31,828 bases of DNA from WHSM01 sp050701635. GTDB taxonomy: Bacteria; Actinomycetota; Actinomycetes; Mycobacteriales; Micromonosporaceae. The DNA is taken from NCBI GenBank assembly GCA_050701635.1, contig JBOGDF010000014.1:1-31828 (forward strand). Direction: 5' to 3'. Under the pieces are notes generated by a model. It ran no database searches. It was not told the origin of the DNA and worked only from the letters and a program-made list of their open reading frames with translations. A program made the position numbers and the translations under genes. Each line of letters starts with the position of its first letter. Position 1 is the first letter of the stretch. Positions 26,244-31,828 of this stretch are shown here, one piece after another.

Positions 26244-26492
26244 ATGGACAATTCGAACCTGCTTAAGAGGCTCGCGCGCCATGCCTTGGTACCAACACTG
26301 ATTGCCATCCCTGCTGTCTTTCTCTCCGGTCTGCTATCGGGCCTGTTCGACCTGAGCCCCACCGGTGATGTCATCGTGTCTGCCGTGACCGCATTAATTG
26401 CCCTGACATCTGTACTCGGGATCACATTCTGGCGACTTCGCAAGGAGGGCGATAGTACCGCCTCCGATGGTGCCGACAGTTCCCGCACCTAA
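26244..26492 (+). CDS. Two-TM small membrane protein, candidate immunity protein for the RHS tip
   Basis: 82 residues beginning MDNSNLLKRLARHALV, with two hydrophobic helices (about 15-33 and 42-64) joined by a short FDLSPTGD loop and a charged, Ser/Asp-rich tail. The ATG at 26244 has GGAGGGG about six bases upstream. An in-frame ATG at 26193 touches the RHS stop but lacks a ribosome-binding site and would add 17 residues. Immunity genes normally follow directly after RHS tips, and a membrane-embedded immunity protein fits a tip that looks membrane-inserting, as with pore-forming colicins. The family is not recognised; the role rests on position and topology. Confidence 0.6.
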   Translation: MDNSNLLKRLARHALVPTLIAIPAVFLSGLLSGLFDLSPTGDVIVSAVTALIALTSVLGITFWRLRKEGDSTASDGADSSRT

Positions 26493-26583
26493 CGCCGATC
26501 ATGGGAGCCACTGGCCCGGGCCATTAGTGACCGCGATTGGATCCGTGAGTGGATGTCACCTGGCCGAAGTTCTGGCGCCGCCA

Positions 26584-27024
26584 TCATTGTGACAAGCGTG
26601 GAGCGACCGCCAATTGGTAGCGGAGCCGTAAGTCGGAACCGGCGAGCAGGGCACGGGGCCTCGTTGTGCTAGCGCATTGGGAGGTCGGTGCACGGTCAAG
26701 CGGTACCTGGCGGTTGATCTTCGTGGAGCCTGCGCACCCTCGCCATCCCGACGGGGCGCGGTGTTCCCGAGAGGCGTTGGATACGGCCTGTACGAGGAAC
26801 CGGGCCATCGTGGCCCGGGCAACGTCCCAGTGGTCGCAGGCGATGTCGCAGCGAAGGCCGAACGCCGGGATCACCCGCGTCGGTATGCGACCGCACTCGC
26901 AGAGTTGCTGGCTCGGCAGCATCGTGTGCTTGCGCATCATCAGGGCGGCCGCCTGGGTGCGGCGCCCGATTTCGTACAGCACGTCAGCGGCGTCCCATCG
27001 GCGCTGCTCGTCATCATGATGCAC
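26584..27024 (-). CDS. Possible small Cys-motif protein divergent from the XRE gene
   Basis: A 146-codon frame starting at a GTG with GAGGAAG upstream. Residues 10-80 look like real protein: WDAADVLYEIGRRTQAAALM, then LCECGRIP and later C59 and C63 before DHWDVARATMARFL. Short helical proteins with a CxCG motif of this kind sit beside XRE regulators in related actinomycetes (recalled, not checked). The C-terminal third (from about residue 85) is Arg/Ser/Ala-rich and unconvincing, so the true gene may have been shortened or frameshifted near there. If this is not a gene, 26493-27243 is about 750 bases without one and shows nothing else except a TGGCCCGGGCCA palindrome at 26512-26523. Confidence 0.4.
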   Translation of the reverse strand: MHHDDEQRRWDAADVLYEIGRRTQAAALMMRKHTMLPSQQLCECGRIPTRVIPAFGLRCDIACDHWDVARATMARFLVQAVSNASREHRAPSGWRGCAGSTKINRQVPLDRAPTSQCASTTRPRALLAGSDLRLRYQLAVAPRLSQ

Positions 27025-27243
27025 TCGTTCCCCGCTTCCTCGCGCTGGTCGACCTGGGCCATGGGGCGGCGCCCACGCTCGCTGTCCGTGCAGTCCACGA
27101 TGCTGAGTCGGGCGAATGGCGGGAAGGTCGCTTATGAGGGCGGCACAGGGTGACTTATGGGGTGGGTTGGCAAAGCGGGCAGAGGCAAGCGGGCGGGTCG
27201 GCCTACGGTAATGACCATCGAGACAGCAACGCCAAGGAGCTGT

Positions 27244-28386
27244 GTGGAACGGTCGCCCAACAAGCTGTTGAGTGAGGCACGGCTGAGTCTCCCGTCGCCG
27301 TCGGGTTCGGGCCGTCCCATGTCGCGTCAAGAGCTGGCCGACACGCTGAACCGGCATCTGTTCGCCATGAGCAGCCGGCAGTCCGTGATGACCGCGAACT
27401 ACGTCGGGAAGTTGGAGCGCGGGCTCTATCGCTGGCCCCACCAGGAGTACCGCGACGCTTTCCGGGCGGTGCTCGGTGCGACCACCGACTCGGCGCTGGG
27501 ATTCTTCATCGTCCGCGGGATCCCGACCTCAGCGGACGCGGATCGTCCCACCGGTACCGTTGCGACCCAGACCGACCTGGGATGGGCTGACATGCTGCGA
27601 CGGACCGTGCTCAGGTTGCCCGCGGCCTTGGCCGCCACACAGCTTGCCGGCGCGGCATCGCCGAGCGACAGATCCGGTTCACTGGCACCAGAGTTGGTCT
27701 CCGGCCTGGTGGAGGTGGTCGGCAACTACCGCCGCGCGTATCAGGCCGTGCCGGCGTCGCGCCTGCTGCCCGCCGCGCTCACGTACCTGGATCTGCTGAG
27801 CTCGCTGCGTCCCGCCGGCCGCCGCGAGCCGGAACGGGTACCGCTGGTGACGGCAGCAGGTGAAACTGCGACGTTGGCAGGGGTGCTGCTGGCGCTGGAC
27901 GCAGACCGGTACGCGGACGCACTGTCCTATCTCGACATCGCCTGGAGTGCGGCACGATCGGTCCACAATGTCGAGCTACAGACCGTCGTGCTCGGGTGTC
28001 GTTCGTTCGCGGTGGCGTACGGCGGCCAGGACCACGCGGCGGGGCTGGAATGCGCGGACTTCGCACGACGAATCGGGGCGACCGGCGCATGTCCCTGGAC
28101 CAGGGCATGGGTTGCGGCTGTCGCCTCCGAACGATGCGCCTCGCTGGGTGACCTGTCTGGGTGTAAGACACGGTTGGAGGAATCACGGGCGGTACTGTCC
28201 GGGGCCGAGTTCGAAGAAGTGGTCTGGCGCGGCATCGGCGGTTACGACCTTCACAAGCTGCGCGCGTACGAGGGCGGTGACCTGATGCGGCTCGGACGGT
28301 TTCAGGAAGCTGAAATCGTGCTCGATCGTGCGCTGGATGGGCTGGCGTCGACAATGGTGCGACACCGAGCAGTTCCGCCGAACTAA
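27244..28386 (+). CDS. XRE-family regulator, C-terminally truncated at a junction
   Basis: 380 residues. An atypical HTH occupies about residues 7-75 (MSRQELADTLNRHLF, TANYVGKLERGLYRWP), where YVGKLERGLYRWP is characteristic of a large actinomycete XRE subfamily, and a helical TPR-like region follows to the end. Members normally continue well beyond the DRALxxLxSTMVRHRA segment; here the protein stops five residues after it (VPPN and stop), and the DNA passes straight into an unrelated toxin frame. I therefore read the C-terminal 40-60 residues as lost. GTG at 27244 has AAGGAG only four bases upstream; ATG 27211 or 27157 are alternatives with poorer sites. It may still bind DNA. Confidence 0.7.
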   Translation: MERSPNKLLSEARLSLPSPSGSGRPMSRQELADTLNRHLFAMSSRQSVMTANYVGKLERGLYRWPHQEYRDAFRAVLGATTDSALGFFIVRGIPTSADADRPTGTVATQTDLGWADMLRRTVLRLPAALAATQLAGAASPSDRSGSLAPELVSGLVEVVGNYRRAYQAVPASRLLPAALTYLDLLSSLRPAGRREPERVPLVTAAGETATLAGVLLALDADRYADALSYLDIAWSAARSVHNVELQTVVLGCRSFAVAYGGQDHAAGLECADFARRIGATGACPWTRAWVAAVASERCASLGDLSGCKTRLEESRAVLSGAEFEEVVWRGIGGYDLHKLRAYEGGDLMRLGRFQEAEIVLDRALDGLASTMVRHRAVPPN

Positions 28387-28415
28387 AGGCAGCCCTCGCC
28401 GCGGCCGAAGCCGAC

Positions 28416-28922
28416 ATGTGTCGAGGCAAGATCGGCTGCAGTAGGGATTCCTTCTTCGGCGAAGGCTACTGGGACACATATGCGTACTGGCACGTCTGCA
28501 CCAATCATCCCGCCTGGTGTGGCTTCAATGGACCGCCGCCCATCAACAAGGTCCCGCTACCGACCCAGGAAGGAGGCGTCAGTCCTCTCGTCAAGCGGCT
28601 CCTACCCAGCGCCCTACGAGTCGGCAATAACGCAAAGGCACCCGTACATGTGTACCTTGGCCTCAACAAGTCTGGCGAACCGATCTATGTCGGCATCACG
28701 AACAACCTGAAACGCCGGTCTGCCCAGCACGGCGCCAGGTTCGCCGGTGGACTGCAAGCGGTCGGCAAGCCAGTTACCAGAGGAGAAGCTCGAGCCATCG
28801 AACAGGCGCTCATCAAGAACAACCCAGGCTACACGAACAACATCAACAGTATTAGCCCGAACCATGAGTACCAAGAGCGCGCTATAGCATGGGGCGAGGC
28901 TTGGCTCCGAGCCAACACATAG
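28416..28922 (+). CDS. Orphan GIY-YIG-like nuclease toxin domain (severed polymorphic toxin tip)
   Basis: 168 residues. Residues 1-50 form a Cys/Trp/Tyr-rich pre-domain (C2, C8, C28, C35; GYWDTYAYWHVCTNHPAWCG). Residues 75-145 resemble a GIY-YIG endonuclease: VHVYLGLNKSGEPIYVGITNNLKRR supplies the two motif tyrosines (Y80, Y91) and the Arg (R100/R101), with H105 nearby, then ARAIEQALIKNNPGYTNN supplies the catalytic Glu (E129) and the terminal Asn. The same frame is open 102 bases further upstream without any start codon and without a ribosome-binding site at the ATG, so this is the 3' part of a longer toxin gene cut at about 28350. The Imm26-like gene follows after 19 bases. It may be silent unless joined to a delivery gene. 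Confidence 0.75.
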   Translation: MCRGKIGCSRDSFFGEGYWDTYAYWHVCTNHPAWCGFNGPPPINKVPLPTQEGGVSPLVKRLLPSALRVGNNAKAPVHVYLGLNKSGEPIYVGITNNLKRRSAQHGARFAGGLQAVGKPVTRGEARAIEQALIKNNPGYTNNINSISPNHEYQERAIAWGEAWLRANT

Positions 28923-28941
28923 ACAGAAGGAGTGCGCAGCG

Positions 28942-29763
28942 ATGAGTGAACCGAACATGGCGAAGCTGAAACCATCACGTAAGAAGGCTAGAACGGGTGA
29001 CGTCTTCGTTATGCACTATCCTGCGGTTGGTTATATCTTCGGGCGTGTAATCGCGGCTGACCTGCCACCAGGGTCCTGTCCAATGTCGGGTGACAATCTG
29101 GTTTGCATTTACGATGTGCGAACTCAGCAACCCAAGGCCACAAGAGAGATGCTGAAGGATGCGCGCCTATTGATCCCTCCAGCCTTCACTAATCAACTTG
29201 GCTGGGCTCGTGGATACTTTCAAACGATAGATCATTGGCCGCTGGATGAGGACGAATCCCCCGAGGGGTTCTGCTTCGACGAATTGACGCTCGCCCAGGA
29301 CCTGACGCTCACTAAGCACCGATACCGCACGCTCGACGGCCGCGTACTGCCCAACCGCTCCGAGCCTTGCGGACGATGGGTCCTGTCCAGCTACCTATTG
29401 CTCGATGACGTTATCAGCGACGCACTCGGTGTGGCTCCTGCTCCAGAAGACGGCACCAACGCGGCAGACGAGCCGGCCGGCCCGGCGGTATTCATCCACA
29501 TTCCTTCAGGGCGTCAGGGTGTCTCGCTTGACACGTTAGAAGATGCCATCGCGGATGCATTAGTCGATGCCGGAGCCGGCGAGCTGGACGGCCATGTTAT
29601 CGGACGTGATATGGCCATCATTCACCTTTACGGCGCCGATCCTGATGCGATCATCCCAAGTATCCGACAGGTGCTGCAGAACGTCGACTTGCCTTCCGGA
29701 TCGTACGCCATCAAGTACTCTGGCCCGCCCGAGAATAGTCAGGAGCGCGTAGAATTGGGCTGA
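28942..29763 (+). CDS. Imm26-like immunity protein for the GIY-YIG toxin
   Basis: 273 residues. The N-terminal domain begins KKARTGDVFVMHYPAVGYIFGRVIAAD (about residues 14-40), the GD[VI]F...G[YF].FGRV pattern of immunity protein 26, and has the usual later acidic segments. A second domain (about residues 172-265) resembles a small alpha/beta sandwich (LDTLEDAIADALVDAGAGELDG, IHLYGADPDAIIPSIRQVL) often found behind Imm26-type domains. It probably binds and blocks the nuclease domain encoded 19 bases upstream. The ATG has AGAAGGAG nine bases upstream, so it can be translated independently of the severed toxin frame. Base composition is lower in GC than the genome average here. It converges with the GTPase gene, 14 bases apart. 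Confidence 0.75.
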   Translation: MSEPNMAKLKPSRKKARTGDVFVMHYPAVGYIFGRVIAADLPPGSCPMSGDNLVCIYDVRTQQPKATREMLKDARLLIPPAFTNQLGWARGYFQTIDHWPLDEDESPEGFCFDELTLAQDLTLTKHRYRTLDGRVLPNRSEPCGRWVLSSYLLLDDVISDALGVAPAPEDGTNAADEPAGPAVFIHIPSGRQGVSLDTLEDAIADALVDAGAGELDGHVIGRDMAIIHLYGADPDAIIPSIRQVLQNVDLPSGSYAIKYSGPPENSQERVELG

Positions 29764-29777
29764 GAAAGGAGCACCAG

Positions 29778-31496
29778 TTACGCCAGTGATCGCCACATGG
29801 TGACGCCGACGCTGCTGAGCACGGTGGTTACGGCGGCGACGGTGAGTAGCCAGAGGGCGCCGAGTAGCAGCCAGCGGGTGATCCGGTAGTGCACCGGGAT
29901 CTCGTCGGCGGCGAGCGGAGCCCGACTCGCCACGGGAGCCGGGTCCCGTGACGGTGGGGTCCAGACCTTGCGGCCGTTCAGGGAGCCTTCGGCGAGCCAC
30001 CGTACCGGCTCCACGATCTGCTCGGCGGGGGCGTCCAGGCCGGAGGCGAAGTAGCGGACGTGGCGGGCTGTACGGTCCAGGGTGCGCATCGGGTTGCCCC
30101 AGCCGACCCAGTTCAGCCAGTCGCGTACCTGGTCGGCGGGTTGCGAGCCGGGGCCGAAGCCGTTGGCGAGCGGGTGGCCCACCGACGTACGCCGCATCGC
30201 GTCGGTCTTGGTGACCACCACCGCCACCCGGTCCAGCCGTCCGCCGTCCGGGCGGGTACGCAGCGCGCCCACCAGCCGGTCGATCACGTGCGCGGGGTCC
30301 TCTGTGGACGGTGTGACGTCCGACAGCGCCTCCTCCTCAGACGGGGTGAGCGAGCGGCGTACCCCCTCCAGGGACAGCGGGTCGACGATCACCAGCAGGC
30401 CGTTGGCGAGGTCCAGGTAGCGCTGCCAGCCGATGCGTTCGGTGGCGGTGTAGTGCTCGCCGGGCGGATCGAAAAGATACAGCAGGCAGCGGCCGGTGCC
30501 GGCCAGCTGCGCGTCCAGCACCGTGGCGCGTACCAGCTCCGCGGGGGTACGCGGGACCGGCTGTCCCTTCCGCAGCGACTCGAGCCGCGTCTGGTATCCG
30601 GAGCCTTCCGCGGCGTCGGCGAACCGCAGATCGGCGTCGGTTTCGCCGAGCGCGCCGATCGCCAGATGGGTGTACGTGCTCTTCCCCGCCGCCGGTCCGC
30701 CCACCACCGGCAGGTGCACCAGCGGTGCCTGGCCGACGCCGGCGTCGAGTGGCCGCTCGCAGTGGGGACAGGTCGCGGCGAGCCGGTTGCGCCCCAGCAG
30801 CACCGAGGTGGGCAGCCCGGCGCCGCAGCGGCACACCCGGCGCAGCACGCCGTACCGGCCCGGGCGCAGGTCGCGGTGCACGGCGCCGCAGCCGCCGCAG
30901 GCGTACGCGGGGCGCGGGAACGGGCGGTAGCAACCCGCGTGCGGGCATGCCGGACGGGTGCGCCGCACCGACACCAGGACGCCGTCGAGGCCGCGTACCA
31001 GCCCGACACCGGCGAGCTGGAGCATGGCGGCGAGGCCGGCGAGCAGCCCGTACCCCCCGGAAATCAGGATCGTCAACAGCAAGCATCCCAAGGCCGCACC
31101 GACCAGGCCGACCGCGGCGGCCAGCCACACCGGGCCGAACAGCACCGCCTGCCAGCCGCGCAGCAGCAGCTGGGTGGCGCTGGCGCTGAGCAGGAAGGCG
31201 GGCCGGCCGGCGGCGCGCGCGGTGTCGACCAGCACCGCCAGGTAGTCCCGCCACACCTGCCGGATCAGGTACCGCGGGAACGCCGGCTCGCCGTCGCCGC
31301 CCGGGCGCCGTACCGGCGCGGGTCCGTCGGTGTAGCGCGAGGAGTAGACCCGCCACGCGCTGCCCAGGAACCGGAACACCACCGCCGCCACGGCGACGAC
31401 GAACATCGCGATCGCGACCACGACCAGCACCGGCCACACCAGCCACCAGCCGAACGCCGCGGCGGCGGCGCCCAAGATCAGCAGCGGGACCCGCAT
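29778..31496 (-). CDS. Membrane protein with zinc ribbons and a TRAFAC (DO-GTPase2-like) GTPase domain
   Basis: 572 residues. N-terminal transmembrane part (about 3-44), a second pair of helices (about 119-168), then four Cys pairs (C184/C189, C200/C203, C222/C224, C243/C246) that make zinc ribbons. The GTPase domain has Walker A GGPAAGKST (266-274), a DPPGEHY switch motif (343-349) and TKTD (429-432) in place of NKxD. One more transmembrane helix closes the protein (about 540-566). This layout matches the TRAFAC-clade double-GTPase proteins described in NTP-dependent conflict systems of actinobacteria, where a partner called GTPase-associated protein 1 is encoded alongside (from memory). The ATG follows the upstream gene's stop by two bases. 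Its effector is not in the window. Confidence 0.8.
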   Translation of the reverse strand: MRVPLLILGAAAAAFGWWLVWPVLVVVAIAMFVVAVAAVVFRFLGSAWRVYSSRYTDGPAPVRRPGGDGEPAFPRYLIRQVWRDYLAVLVDTARAAGRPAFLLSASATQLLLRGWQAVLFGPVWLAAAVGLVGAALGCLLLTILISGGYGLLAGLAAMLQLAGVGLVRGLDGVLVSVRRTRPACPHAGCYRPFPRPAYACGGCGAVHRDLRPGRYGVLRRVCRCGAGLPTSVLLGRNRLAATCPHCERPLDAGVGQAPLVHLPVVGGPAAGKSTYTHLAIGALGETDADLRFADAAEGSGYQTRLESLRKGQPVPRTPAELVRATVLDAQLAGTGRCLLYLFDPPGEHYTATERIGWQRYLDLANGLLVIVDPLSLEGVRRSLTPSEEEALSDVTPSTEDPAHVIDRLVGALRTRPDGGRLDRVAVVVTKTDAMRRTSVGHPLANGFGPGSQPADQVRDWLNWVGWGNPMRTLDRTARHVRYFASGLDAPAEQIVEPVRWLAEGSLNGRKVWTPPSRDPAPVASRAPLAADEIPVHYRITRWLLLGALWLLTVAAVTTVLSSVGVTMWRSLA

Positions 31497-31498
31497 CG

Positions 31499-31828
31499 TC
31501 AGCTCCCAGCCGGACGCCGGAACACCGCGCGCCAGCCCCCGCCGGCGTCGTCGACCAGGGCCCGCAGCTCATCGGCCAGCCCGGTGCCGCGCTGCTGCAA
31601 CGCCCGGTGCACCTTGCGGAAGGCGAGCGGCCGCCGGGCCAGCGCCACCAGATACTCAGTCAGCGGGGGTACGCCGATGCCGTCGCCGCGCAGGCGTACC
31701 GCGATCTCGGCCAGGTCGGTACGCACCGCGGGCTCGTCCGGACAGTGCGCCAGCCAGTCGCCGACCACCAGCTCGCGGGTGGGCGCCGCGGCGTGCCGCA
31801 GCACCGCGAGCCGGTCCTCGGCGGGCAG
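31499..31828 (-). CDS. C-terminal part of the gene before the GTPase gene (possibly GTPase-associated protein 1), 5' end outside window
   Basis: The frame is open to the right edge and ends two bases before the GTPase ATG. The 109 visible codons start LPAEDRLAVLRHAA and are helical and charged: TRELVVGDWLAHCPDEPAVRTDLAEIA, LTEYLVALARRP, KVHRALQQRGTGLADELRALV. An internal GTG at 31804 could be a start, but the frame reads as coding before it, so this is better seen as the tail of a longer protein. In related actinomycetes the gene before a DO-GTPase2-like gene is often a large GTPase-associated protein; the visible part is too short to confirm it. Confidence 0.55.
   Translation of the reverse strand: MPAEDRLAVLRHAAAPTRELVVGDWLAHCPDEPAVRTDLAEIAVRLRGDGIGVPPLTEYLVALARRPLAFRKVHRALQQRGTGLADELRALVDDAGGGWRAVFRRPAGS

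Noticed and set aside
26512..26523. TGGCCCGGGCCA palindrome as a terminator after the immunity candidate
   Set aside because: A perfect 12-base palindrome has no room for a stable hairpin loop and no T tract follows; it may be chance at this GC.
20007..29763. A transposon or prophage as the carrier of the toxin region
   Set aside because: No transposase, integrase, terminal inverted repeats or target duplications were seen; transfer is suggested only by base composition and broken genes.

Overview
The window is chromosomal DNA from a high-GC actinomycete. Codon third positions are strongly G/C, GTG starts are frequent, and GTACG/CGTAC words are very common inside genes. Together with the kind of XRE regulators and small companion proteins present, this points to Micromonosporaceae (inference; no rRNA or marker gene is in the window). 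Two stretches, the 3' end of the RHS gene with the gene after it (about 25860-26490) and about 28420-29760, look clearly less GC-rich than the rest and read as transferred DNA.

Layout. (1) 1-7415, minus strand: a HerA-like ATPase, a block of two paralogous lipoproteins around a membrane protein, a VOC protein, then sbcD and the first two thirds of sbcC, which leaves the left edge. HerA plus SbcCD suggests a DNA end-processing set with an unrelated block placed between its members. (2) 7484-8534: a decayed VapBC-type toxin-antitoxin pair with its operator/promoter still recognisable, overlapped by a DUF429 gene on the other strand. (3) 8744-10463, plus strand: an XRE regulator and two tiny Cys-containing proteins. 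(4) 10504-16264, minus strand: a NACHT NTPase (1134 aa, membrane anchor, coiled coil, HEAT-type tail) followed within 9 bp by a RibD-type reductase that overlaps a RibD-type deaminase, then a PPOX-fold protein and a second RibD-C/DHFR-family protein. (5) 16349-19672, minus strand: a complete tricorn protease homologue containing an 18-bp tandem repeat. (6) 20007-29763, plus strand: a polymorphic toxin region. It holds a 2061-aa secreted RHS protein with a membrane-active-looking tip and a two-TM candidate immunity protein, then a truncated XRE regulator joined to an orphan GIY-YIG nuclease tip and its Imm26-like immunity protein. (7) 29778-31828, minus strand: a membrane/zinc-ribbon/TRAFAC GTPase (DO-GTPase2-like) and the end of an upstream partner gene that leaves the right edge.

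Much of the window concerns biological conflict: a NACHT (NLR-like) protein, two toxin/immunity modules, a dead TA pair and a GTPase-centred conflict-type operon. The most interesting points are the RHS tip with a membrane immunity candidate, the orphan GIY-YIG/Imm26 cassette fused to a broken regulator gene, and the NACHT-reductase-deaminase operon. No tRNA, rRNA, CRISPR array, insertion sequence or origin was seen.
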